Positions 7,848 through 16,000 of a DNA stretch of 64,000 nucleotides are shown piece by piece (position 1 is the stretch's first letter; each line of letters opens with the position of its first letter). The stretch is from positions 86,175-150,174 of the forward strand of contig NZ_JBGCCT010000029.1 of assembly GCF_041260665.1 (NCBI RefSeq). Direction: 5' to 3'. The notes beneath the pieces are model-generated. The model was not told the DNA's origin. It ran no database searches and worked only from the letters and a program-made list of their open reading frames with translations. A program made the translations under genes and the position numbers. This stretch comes from Catenulispora sp. GP43 (GTDB taxonomy: Bacteria > Actinomycetota > Actinomycetes > Streptomycetales > Catenulisporaceae).

Positions 7848-8681
7848 ATGAGCACTGACAAAGTCTGGGTCGGCTCCGGCCTGGTCGACGCCGCGACCCC
7901 GCACATCTCGGTCTTCGACCACGGCTTCACCGTCGGCGACGGGGTGTTCGAGGCGGTCAAGGCGGTCGGCGGCCGGCCGTTCGCACTGACCCGGCACCTC
8001 GCGCGGCTGGCCCGTTCGGCCGACGGCCTGGGGCTGCCCCCGGTGGACGTGGACGCCGTCCGGCACGCGGTGATCGAGACGCTGCTCGCCAACGACGTGC
8101 CGCCGCTGGCCCGCATCCGGATCACTTACTCCGCGGGCCTGGCCCCGCTCGGCTCCGAACGCGGCGACCAGGGGCCCACGCTGGTGGTCGCCATCGCCGC
8201 GAGCAAGGCCCGCGCCGAGACCACGGCCATCGCCACCGTGCCCTGGCCCCGCAACGAGCGCGGAGCGCTGGCGGGCATCAAGACGACCTCCTACGCCGAG
8301 AACGCTAAAGCGTTGGCCCACGCACAGCGCGCCGGAGCCACGGAAGCGGTGTTCGCCGACACGACCGGCCGCCTGTGCGAAGGCACCGGCAGCAACATCT
8401 TCGTGGTCCGCGACGGCCGCATCATGACGCCGACCCTGGACACCGGCTGCCTGGCCGGCATCACCCGCGCCCTGGTGCTGGAGTGGGTGCCCGCCGAGGA
8501 GACCGACCTGCCGATCGAGGCCCTGCTGGACGCCGACGAGATCTTCCTGACCTCGACGCTGCGCGACGTGCAGGGCGTGCACCGCGCGGACGGCCGCGAG
8601 GTGGCCGCGCCGGGCCCGCTCACCAAGGCCGCCATGGCCGTGTTCGCCGAGCGCTCCGCCGAGGACCACGACCCGCAGTAG
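7848..8681 (+). CDS. pabC: Aminodeoxychorismate lyase (fold-type IV PLP enzyme)
   Basis: A 277-residue class IV aminotransferase-fold protein. It starts at ATG 7848 behind GGGAG and lies 16 bp after pabB. DHGFTVGDGVFEAVK near the N-terminus, the PLP-binding lysine Lys145 in GIKTTSYAENAKAL, and the LCEGTGSNIFVVRDGRI and DTGCLAGITR blocks define the family. Branched-chain and D-amino-acid aminotransferases share the fold. Adjacency to pabB makes 4-amino-4-deoxychorismate lyase (release of pyruvate to give p-aminobenzoate) the best assignment. The two genes should form one operon ending at the hairpin 8842-8876. A repeat-rich stretch follows the TAG stop. Confidence 0.85.
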   Translation: MSTDKVWVGSGLVDAATPHISVFDHGFTVGDGVFEAVKAVGGRPFALTRHLARLARSADGLGLPPVDVDAVRHAVIETLLANDVPPLARIRITYSAGLAPLGSERGDQGPTLVVAIAASKARAETTAIATVPWPRNERGALAGIKTTSYAENAKALAHAQRAGATEAVFADTTGRLCEGTGSNIFVVRDGRIMTPTLDTGCLAGITRALVLEWVPAEETDLPIEALLDADEIFLTSTLRDVQGVHRADGREVAAPGPLTKAAMAVFAERSAEDHDPQ

Positions 8682-8737
8682 CGGCTCCAGCGCCTGCACC
8701 GAGCCCATCGAGGCCACCAAGGCCACCGATTCCGCGA

Positions 8738-8782
8738 TTCCAGCAGTTCCAGCAGTCCCAGCAGTTCCAGCAGTTCCAGCGA
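8738..8782. repeat. Tandem repeat, 9-bp unit x5
   Basis: Five imperfect copies of TTCCAGCAG lie in the pabC 3' untranslated region, about 56 bp after the stop. A second, weaker CCCAGG repeat follows around 8800-8830. If the pabC stop were read through, the first repeat would encode a serine run in the same frame. Confidence 0.8.
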
Positions 8783-8841
8783 TTCCCCCGGAACCTCAGC
8801 AGGCCCAGGCCCAGGCCCAGCCCCAGGCGCAGGAAACGCAA

Positions 8842-8876
8842 CGCCCCCGCCGATGGTGATCGCATCGGCGGGGGCG
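8842..8876. terminator. Bidirectional terminator hairpin between pabC and ssgB
   Basis: A perfect 14-bp GC-rich stem (8842-8855 / 8863-8876) with a 7-nt loop, located between the convergent pabC and ssgB genes. There is no clear T-tract on either side, as is common in actinobacterial terminators. Confidence 0.7.
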
Positions 8877-8898
8877 GGTCGGTTGGGGACCGTGCGCC

Positions 8899-9312
8899 TC
8901 AGTTGTCCGCGAACAGGTGCACGAGCTCGGCGTCCAGGTCGTAGAAGCGGTGCTCCAGCCCGGGCGGGACCGCCGTGTTGGTGCGCTTGAGGAAGGATTC
9001 CAGGGCCCGCGCGGGAGCCTCCAGGAGCGCCTCCCCTTCGGGCGAGCTGAGCGCCAGACACACGATCGCCTGCCCGCGGCTGCGCGAGGGCCACACCCGC
9101 ACGTCGCCCGTTCCGGTGGGGCGCCGCAGCCCCTCGGCCAGCAGCTCCCGGGCGAAGACCCAGTCCACGGTGTCCTGCCCGCCGGTGTGGAACGTGGCGT
9201 GCACGGCGTAAGGGTCGGCGGTGTCGTAGCGCAGGCCCGCGGGGACCGGCAGCGAGGAGTCGCCGGAGATGACGAGACGCAGCTGCAGCTCACAGGTGAC
9301 CGATGAGCTCAT
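8899..9312 (-). CDS. ssgB: SsgB-type sporulation septum-site protein (SsgA-like family)
   Basis: A 137-residue protein, the usual SsgB length. Its sequence is almost that of Streptomyces SsgB from memory: SSLPVPAGLRYDTADPYAVHA at residues 19-39, then WVFARELLAEGLRRPTGTGD, DVRVWPSRS and the SSPEGEALLEAPARALESFL block. In sporulating actinomycetes SsgB sits at future septum sites and recruits FtsZ during sporulation-specific division, itself positioned by SsgA. The start ATG 9312 is preceded by GAAAGG at a slightly long distance. A BldD-type box lies about 265 bp upstream (9575-9589), which would place the gene under developmental control. The gene is monocistronic and ends 23 bp before the shared terminator hairpin. 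Confidence 0.92.
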   Translation of the reverse strand: MSSSVTCELQLRLVISGDSSLPVPAGLRYDTADPYAVHATFHTGGQDTVDWVFARELLAEGLRRPTGTGDVRVWPSRSRGQAIVCLALSSPEGEALLEAPARALESFLKRTNTAVPPGLEHRFYDLDAELVHLFADN

Positions 9313-9729
9313 GGCGGTCGGCCTTTCGCTAGGAGTGCGCCGAGGCGGGCGGTCCCGTACTCAGCGGTTCACACCCCCGCGTTCCTAGTGGTTCGCGTCG
9401 AGGGGCGCGAAGGAGGAATGCCACGGTCCGGTGGTCGGTAAACCCGTGTGCCCGGTATACGGCGATGTGCGTAGGCCATCAGGTCGAGGACAAGACCTTG
9501 ACGTGCACGACAGGCGCCTCGGCGACACGAGGCGCAATCCCCCGAATCGGGACAGAACACACCGTATACCACCAGTGACACAGTGTGACGAATTCCACGC
9601 TTTCCGGCGGGTCGCCGACCCTTACCCGGAATGCCACGCGCGGCGAGGAAAGGGGTGCGCACGGGACCGTTCGGATGCGGTAAGGTTACGGACGTCGGAA
9701 CGGCCCGCAAGGGCGCGCCGACCAGGCAA
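9313..9729. other. Long regulatory region upstream of ssgB and tRNA-Val
   Basis: 417 bp without a gene. It contains a perfect 8-bp inverted repeat with 6-nt spacer (9514-9521 / 9528-9535, arms GCGCCTCG and CGAGGCGC), a weaker AGGTC/GACCT dyad at 9481-9498 and the BldD-like box at 9575-9589. Small ORFs here lack ribosome binding sites and coding bias. The right end must also hold the tRNA-Val promoter. Confidence 0.5.
9575..9589. promoter_or_regulatory. BldD-type operator upstream of ssgB
   Basis: GTGACACAGTGTGAC matches the BldD consensus nTnACnC(A/T)GnGTnAn at every fixed position. BldD with cyclic-di-GMP represses sporulation genes, and ssgB is among its known targets in Streptomyces. The site lies 263-277 bp upstream of the ssgB start codon. 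Confidence 0.6.
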
Positions 9730-9801
9730 GGGCGATTAGCTCAGCGGGAGAGCACTGCCTTCACACGGCAGGGGTCACTGGTTCGATCCCAGTATCGCCC
9801 A
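9730..9801 (+). tRNA. tRNA-Val (anticodon CAC)
   Basis: 72 nt with acceptor stem GGGCGAT/ATCGCCC, anticodon stem CTGCC/GGCAG with loop TTCACAC (anticodon CAC), TpsiC arm GGTTCGATCC and discriminator A. It differs from the Val(GAC) gene at 5128-5199 almost only in the anticodon arm. Confidence 0.95.
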
Positions 9802-9813
9802 CCCGAAAACGGG

Positions 9814-9845
9814 CCGCCATCTCATCGGAGATGGCGGTCTTCTTG
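9814..9845 (+). terminator. Intrinsic terminator after tRNA-Val(CAC)
   Basis: A perfect 10-bp stem (9814-9823 / 9828-9837) with an ATCG loop, followed by TCTTCTTG, 12 bp downstream of the tRNA. Confidence 0.8.
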
Positions 9846-9887
9846 TCTTTCCGCTTGCCTTTCCGCAGGATCATCGGGCCCTGCGCG

Positions 9888-10526
9888 TCACCGCACTCCG
9901 CGCGGCCGGTACTGGACACTGATCCGCGGGCCCAGCGGCCGCGCCGATTTCGGCACGGCGTGCTCCCAGGTCCGTTGGCAGCTGCCGCCCATCACCAGCA
10001 GGTCGCCGTGGCCGACTTCGTAGCGCAGGGTCGGGGCTCCGCCGCCGCGCGGTCGCAGGGCCAGGGTGCGGGGTGTCCCGAGCGACAGGATCGCGACCAT
10101 CGTGTCCTCCGACGAGCCGCGGCCGATGGTGTCGCCGTGCCAGGCCACGCTGTCGCGGCCGTCGCGGTACAGGCACAGGCCGGCGGTGGTGAAGGGCTCG
10201 CCGAGTTCGGGGCCGTAGTGGCCGTCGAGGGTCGCGCGCGCCTCGGTGAGCAGCGGGTCGGGGAGGGCTTCGCCGTCGCCGTAGAAGCACAGCAGGCGGG
10301 GGACGTCGACCACGCGTTCGTACATCATCCGGCGTTCGGCGCGCCAGGGGACGACATCCATCAGACGCGCGAACAGTTCGTCGGCTCCGGAGACCCAGCC
10401 GCGGCGCAGATCCACCCAGGCGCCGTCGGCCAGTGTCACGCGCTCCACCGTCGCGCCGAGCGCGCCCACGGTCTGGGGCGTGTCGACGTCGAGGAGGGAG
10501 CCTTGGAACCAGGCGTCGTCGAACAT
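9888..10526 (-). CDS. AlkB-like alpha-ketoglutarate/Fe(II)-dependent dioxygenase
   Basis: A 212-residue protein of the AlkB type. The likely start is ATG 10526 (MFDDAWFQG); longer frames upstream are antisense to the ABC-F gene. The metal triad is readable as His130 and Asp132 in WHGD and His189 in EHAVPK. Arg201 and Arg207 (RISVQYR) match the family's RxxxxxR that holds 2-oxoglutarate and substrate. CLYRDGRDSVAWHGD corresponds to the NxYxxGxDxxxxHxD block, with Cys/Leu in place of the Asn. AlkB proteins oxidatively remove alkyl lesions from DNA or RNA bases, so repair of methylated nucleic acid is the best guess, although plant-type ALKBH subfamilies have other substrates. It is divergent from the ABC-F gene with 91 bp between starts. 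Confidence 0.85.
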   Translation of the reverse strand: MFDDAWFQGSLLDVDTPQTVGALGATVERVTLADGAWVDLRRGWVSGADELFARLMDVVPWRAERRMMYERVVDVPRLLCFYGDGEALPDPLLTEARATLDGHYGPELGEPFTTAGLCLYRDGRDSVAWHGDTIGRGSSEDTMVAILSLGTPRTLALRPRGGGAPTLRYEVGHGDLLVMGGSCQRTWEHAVPKSARPLGPRISVQYRPRGVR

Positions 10527-10617
10527 GTGTGCAATTCTAAGCGAAGCCGCTGACGGGGCCGCTATCGTCGAGTCCCACACCATCTCAACGTCAAGAGCAC
10601 CACAGGAGTCACGCCGC

Positions 10618-12255
10618 ATGAGCGCCACGCTCGTCGCCAAGGAACTCACCGCCGGCCACGGCGACCGCGTCCTGTTCTCCGGCCTGGACCTCGTGGTCTC
10701 CCCCGGCGACGTGGTCGGCCTGGTCGGGGTCAACGGCGCCGGCAAGTCCACGCTGCTGCGCCTGCTCGCCGGCCTGGACAAGCCCGAGAACGGCGGCGTC
10801 CAGCTGAGTCCGCCGAGCGCCACGATCGGCCACCTGCCGCAGGAGCCCGAGCGCCGGCCGAACGAGACGGTCCGGCAGTTCCTGGGCCGCCGCACCGGAG
10901 TGAGCGCCGCGCAGGAGGCCCTGGACGCCGCGACGGCCGACCTCGTCGAGAGCGCCCCCGGCGCCGACGACGCGTACTCCGAGAGCCTGGAGCGCTGGCT
11001 GAGCCTGGGCGGCGCGGACCTCGACGAGCGCGCCGAGGCGGTGGCCGCCGACCTGGGGCTGGCCGTGGACCTGGACCAGACCATGGCCTCGCTGTCCGGC
11101 GGCCAGGCCGCGCGCGCCGGCCTGGCCTCGCTGCTGCTGAGCCGCTACGACGTCTTCCTGCTCGACGAGCCGACCAACGACCTGGACCTGGACGGCCTGG
11201 AGCGGCTGGAGCGCTTCGTCTCCGAGTTGCGCGCGCCGGTGGTCCTGATCAGCCACGACCGCGAGTTCCTGGCGCGCACCGTGACCCGCGTCGTCGAGCT
11301 CGATCTCGCGCAGCAGCTGATCCGCCAGGTTGGCGGCGGCTATGAGGACTTCCTGCGGGAGCGGGAGGTCGAGCGGCAGCACGCGCGCGAGGAGTACGAG
11401 GACTACGCCGACACGAAGGCGGGCCTGGAGGCGCGAGCCCGGATGCAGCGCAACTGGCTGGACAAGGGCGTCAAGAACGCGCTGAAGAAGCGGCCGGACA
11501 ACGACAAGATGCTCGCCAAGGCGCGGGCTGAGTCGACCGAGAAGCAGGCCGCGAAGGCCCGCCAGACCGAGAAGCGCATCGAGCGCCTGGAGGTCGTGGA
11601 CGAGCCGCGCAAGGAGTGGGAGCTGCGGATGACGATCGCCGCCGCGCCCCGCTCCGGCGCCGTGGTGGCGACGCTGCGGGAGGCCGTGGTCCGCCGCGGC
11701 GACTTCACCCTGGGCCCGGTGAGCCTGCAGATCGACTGGGCCGAGAAGGTGGCGATCACCGGCGCCAACGGCTCGGGCAAGACGACGCTGCTGGCCGCGC
11801 TGCTCGGCCGGCTGCCGCTGGACGAGGGCACCGCCTCCCTGGGCTCGGGTGTGGTCGTCGGCGAGGTCGACCAGGCGCGCGGGCTCTTCCTGGGCGAGCA
11901 GGCACTGCTGCGGGCCTTCGAGGAGCAGGTGCCGGAGATGGAGCCGGCCGAGGTCCGCACACTGCTGGCGAAGTTCGGGCTGAAGGCCGAGCACGTGCTG
12001 CGCTCGGCGGCGACCCTGTCCCCCGGCGAGCGGACCCGGGCGGCGCTGGCGCTGCTGCAGGCCAGGGGCGTGAACCTGCTGGTCCTGGACGAGCCGACGA
12101 ACCACCTGGACCTGGCAGCGATCGAGCAGCTGGAGGCGGCGCTGGCCAACTACCCGGGGACGCTGCTGCTGGTCACGCACGACCGGCGGATGCTGGAGGC
12201 GGTGCAGACGACGCGGCGGCTGAGCGTGGATGCCGGGAAGGTGACCGAGCTCTGA
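10618..12255 (+). CDS. ABC-F family ATPase
   Basis: 545 residues with two ABC ATPase domains and no membrane domain. Domain 1 has Walker A GVNGAGKST (about residue 37), signature LSGGQ and DEPTNDLDLDGL. Domain 2 has GANGSGKTT, a variant signature LSPGE and DEPTNHLDLAA. Between them lies the charged, helical linker (about 230-330, rich in Lys/Arg/Glu: KKRPDNDKMLAKARAESTEKQ) that in ABC-F proteins reaches the ribosomal P-site tRNA. The start ATG 10618 follows ACAGGAG. ABC-F proteins act as translation factors or ribosome-protection antibiotic resistance proteins; this one resembles the general Uup/EttA-like actinobacterial type, and nothing nearby suggests drug resistance. A five-copy 12-bp repeat starts directly after the stop. 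Confidence 0.88.
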   Translation: MSATLVAKELTAGHGDRVLFSGLDLVVSPGDVVGLVGVNGAGKSTLLRLLAGLDKPENGGVQLSPPSATIGHLPQEPERRPNETVRQFLGRRTGVSAAQEALDAATADLVESAPGADDAYSESLERWLSLGGADLDERAEAVAADLGLAVDLDQTMASLSGGQAARAGLASLLLSRYDVFLLDEPTNDLDLDGLERLERFVSELRAPVVLISHDREFLARTVTRVVELDLAQQLIRQVGGGYEDFLREREVERQHAREEYEDYADTKAGLEARARMQRNWLDKGVKNALKKRPDNDKMLAKARAESTEKQAAKARQTEKRIERLEVVDEPRKEWELRMTIAAAPRSGAVVATLREAVVRRGDFTLGPVSLQIDWAEKVAITGANGSGKTTLLAALLGRLPLDEGTASLGSGVVVGEVDQARGLFLGEQALLRAFEEQVPEMEPAEVRTLLAKFGLKAEHVLRSAATLSPGERTRAALALLQARGVNLLVLDEPTNHLDLAAIEQLEAALANYPGTLLLVTHDRRMLEAVQTTRRLSVDAGKVTEL

Positions 12256-12320
12256 GGGCTCGCTAAGGGGCTCGCTGAAGGGCTCCCTGAGGAGCTCGCT
12301 GAAAACCTCGCTGAGGGGCT
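12256..12320. repeat. Tandem repeat, 12-bp unit x5, starting at the ABC-F stop codon
   Basis: Copies of GGGCTCGCTGAA and variants begin at the base after the TGA (12256, 12268, 12280, 12292, 12304) and run to the stop codon of the convergent gene. The unit length is a multiple of three, so read-through would append GLAE-like tetrapeptides to the ABC-F protein. Confidence 0.85.
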
Positions 12321-12924
12321 ACAGCGATCGCTTTCCCTCGGCGAAGAACTCCGCGATCCCCTCGACCGTCGCGGCCAGCGGCTGCGCCGCCCCGAACGGT
12401 GCATTCCAGAACGGTCCCGTGCGCGGCTTGAACGGCCCGACGTACATGTAGGGCTCGTCGAGGAATGTGTCGCCCAGGGAGACGCCGTAGTTGACCTCGT
12501 CCATGGTGACGGCGACGTCGAAGTGCTCCGGCCACAGCACCGGCGTCTGGTCCGGCGCGAAGCGGCGCAGACCCTGATCGCCGCGGTCCAGCGCGGCGAG
12601 GAGGGTCCGGGCGGTATCCGGGTCCACGACCGGGCGGTCCGAGGGCTGGGCGCCAGAGCCTTCGCCATAGAGGCCTTCCGGGGCGCCGGCGACCACACCC
12701 AGGCGGGAGCCGATCTCGGCATAGGTGGCGCCGCGCAGGTCCACCGCGGCGTCGTGGGTCCGCAGCTTCCGGTGGTCGAGGCGCAGGTCAGGTGCCGCGA
12801 TCGTGGCGATGGCACCGGGCAGGACGCGGAGCCTGATGGTGCCGTGCTGACGGTACTGCGGCCCGGCGAGCAGCAGCTCGGCTATGCCATGCAGGGAGGC
12901 CCTGGTCGTCTGGTCGGAACCCAT
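12319..12924 (-). CDS. Conserved-type hypothetical protein, soluble
   Basis: 201 residues from ATG 12924 (MGSDQTTRASLHGIAELL); an upstream in-frame start at 12990 would overlap the promoter of the divergent helicase gene and looks non-coding. The protein is probably cytoplasmic, without membrane segments. It has a central DHRKLRTHDAAVDLRGATYAEIGSRLG block and a C-terminal stretch rich in aromatics (DEPYMYVGPFKPRTGPFWNAPFGAA). I do not recognise a named family; actinomycete genomes carry many such proteins of about 200 residues. It is divergent from hrpA with 83 bp between starts. Confidence 0.65.
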   Translation of the reverse strand: MGSDQTTRASLHGIAELLLAGPQYRQHGTIRLRVLPGAIATIAAPDLRLDHRKLRTHDAAVDLRGATYAEIGSRLGVVAGAPEGLYGEGSGAQPSDRPVVDPDTARTLLAALDRGDQGLRRFAPDQTPVLWPEHFDVAVTMDEVNYGVSLGDTFLDEPYMYVGPFKPRTGPFWNAPFGAAQPLAATVEGIAEFFAEGKRSL

Positions 12925-13007
12925 CGTGTGCTCCCATCCGCCGGCGGCGTGGCCCCGGCGATAACCAGAAGAAGTAAAGCCTGCGGCCACCCTATCCTTG
13001 AACTGCC

Positions 13008-16000
13008 ATGGACTCTCAGCTCAAGACGGCTCCGCTCGCCGAACTCACAGCTCGCCTCGCGGAGCTGACGCCGCATGACCGGCGTCGCCTGTCGCGCCGC
13101 ATCGACGGTGCCCGCCGTATCCGCAACCCGCAGGCGCTGCAGGCCGTGGCGGCGGAGATCGAGGTCGAGATCCAGGCCGCCGCGGGCCGGGCGCAGGCCC
13201 GGCGGGCCAGCATCCCGGAGATCACCTATCCGGAGAACCTGCCGGTCAGCGCGCGCAAGGACGACATCGCCGCGGCGATCCGGGACCACCAGGTCGTGGT
13301 GATCGCCGGTGAGACCGGCTCGGGCAAGACGACCCAGATCCCGAAGATCTGCCTGGAGCTGGGCCGGGGCGTGGCCGGGCTGATCGGGCACACCCAGCCG
13401 CGCCGGCTGGCCGCCCGCACCGTGGCCGAGCGCATCGCCGAGGAGCTGGGGCAGCCGCTGGGCGAGTCCGTCGGCTACAAGGTCCGCTTCACCGACCATT
13501 CCAGCGACAACACGCTGGTCAAGCTGATGACCGACGGCATCCTGCTGGCCGAGATCCAGCAGGACCGCACGCTCAGCCGCTACGACACGATCATCATCGA
13601 CGAGGCACACGAGCGGTCGCTGAACATCGACTTCCTGCTCGGCTATCTCAAGAACCTGCTGCCGCGCCGCCCCGACCTGAAGCTGATCATCACCTCGGCC
13701 ACCATCGACCCGGAGCGGTTCGCCCGGCACTTCGCCGACCGGGACGGCCAGGACGCCCCGATCGTGGAGGTGTCCGGCCGCACCTATCCGGTCGAGGTCC
13801 GCTACAGGCCGCTGCTGCTGGATGCCCCCGACCCCGATGGCGATGCAGACGCCGCGGACCGCGACCAGATCCAGGCGATCAGCGACGCTGTGGACGAGCT
13901 CGGCCGGGAGGGCCACGGCGACATACTCGTGTTCCTGTCCGGGGAGCGCGAGATCCGCGACACGGCGGACGCCCTTAAGAAGCGCAACCTGCGCACCACG
14001 GAGATCGTCCCTCTTTACGCACGCCTCAGTACCGCCGAGCAGCACAAGGTCTTCGAGCCCCACGCCGGCCGCCGCGTCGTCCTGGCGACCAACGTCGCCG
14101 AGACCAGTCTCACCGTCCCGGGTATCCGCTATGTGATCGACCCGGGCACCGCGCGCATCTCCCGCTACAGCAACCGCACTAAGGTGCAGCGCCTGCCGAT
14201 CGAGCCGGTGTCGCAGGCCTCGGCGAACCAGCGCAAGGGTCGCTGTGGCCGCACCAGCGACGGTATCTGCATCCGGCTGTACTCCGAGGACGACTTCCTG
14301 TCGCGTCCGGAGTTCACCGAGCCGGAGATCCTGCGCACCTCGCTGGCGTCCGTCATCCTGCAGATGAGCGCGCTGGGCCTCGGCGACGTCGCCGCGTTCC
14401 CGTTCCTGGACCCGCCGGACGCCCGCAACATCCGCGACGGCGTGAACCTGCTCCACGAGCTCGGCGCGCTCGACCCGGAGGAGCAGGACCCGCGCAAGCG
14501 CCTGACGCCGGTCGGCCGCAAGCTCGCCCAGCTCCCGGTGGACCCGAAGCTCGGCCGCATGGTCCTGGAGGCGGACCGCAACGGCGCGCTGAAGGAAATA
14601 ATGATCATCGCCGCCGCGCTGTCGATCCAGGACCCGCGCGAGCGTCCCGCGGACAAGCAGCAGGCCGCCGCCGAGAAGCACGCCCGCTTCAAGGAACAGG
14701 GTTCGGACTTCCTGGCGTGGCTGAAGCTGTGGGACTACATCAAGGAGAAGCAGAAAGAGCTCTCCTCGAACCAGTTCCGGAAGCTCTGTAAAGCGGAGTT
14801 CCTGCATTACCTGCGCATCCGCGAGTGGCAGGACGTGCACAGCCAGCTCAAGCAGATCGCCAAGCAGCTGGAGCTCACCCCGAACAGCACCGAGGCCGGT
14901 CCCGACCAGATCCATATCAGTCTGCTCAGCGGACTGCTGTCGCACATCGGCCTGAAGGACACGGAGTCCTTCGAGTACATCGGCGCACGCAATGCGAAGT
15001 TCGCCATCTCCCCCGGCTCGGTCCTCTTTAAGAAGTCGCCGCAGTGGGTCATGGCGGCCGAACTCGTGGAGACGACCCGCTTGTGGGGACGCGTGGTCGC
15101 CACCATCAAGCCGGAATGGGCTGAGCCGCTGGCGCAGCACTTGGTGAAGCGCACGTATAGCGAACCCCACTGGGAGAAGTCCGCGGGCGCCGTCATGGCG
15201 TTCGAGAAGGTGACGCTCTACGGGATCCCGATCGTCGCCTCCCGCAAAGTGAACTACGGCCGCGTCGACCCCGAGGTGTCGCGCGAGCTGTTCATCCGCC
15301 ACGCACTCGTCGAGGGCGACTGGCAGACGCATCACAAGTTCTTCTCCGAGAACCGCAAACTGCTCGCCGAAGTCGAGGAGCTGGAGAACCGCGCACGCCG
15401 CCGCGATATCCTGGTCGACGACGAGACGCTCTTCGTCTTCTACGACGACCGCGTACCGGCCGACGTGGTCTCCGCGCAGCACTTCGACTCCTGGTGGAAG
15501 AAGTCCAGCCGGGAGCAGCCGGACCTGCTGAGTTTCGAGAAGTCGATGCTCATCAACGACGGCGCGGGCGCCGTGGTCGAGCAGGACTACCCGGACTCCT
15601 GGCGGCAGAACCGGATGAAGTTCCGGCTGACCTACCAGTTCGAGCCGGGCACGGACGCCGACGGTGTCACCGTGCACATCCCGCTGACCGTGCTCAACCA
15701 GGTCACCGCCGACGGCTTCGACTGGCTGATCCCGGGCCTGCGCGAGGAGCTGCTCACCGCGCTGATCAAGTCGATGCCCAAGGCGCTGCGGGTGAACTTC
15801 GTGCCGGCGCCGAACTTCGCCCGGGCGCTGCGCCAGAGCCTGGTGCCCAACTCCGACCCGCTGCTGGACGCGATCGCCCGCGAGCTGCGCGCGGTCTCCG
15901 GACACCGGGTCGAGCCGGCGGACTTCGACGTGCAGCGCGTCCCGGACCACTTGAAGATGACCTTCCGCATCGTCGACGACAAGGGCCGCAAGCTCGCCGA

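Noticed and set aside
8620..8865. Minus-strand frame with WNCWNCWDCWNCW repeats, a possible Trp/Cys-rich peptide
   Set aside because: It arises from the 9-bp TTCCAGCAG tandem repeat in the pabC 3' region; no start signal and the repeat explains it.
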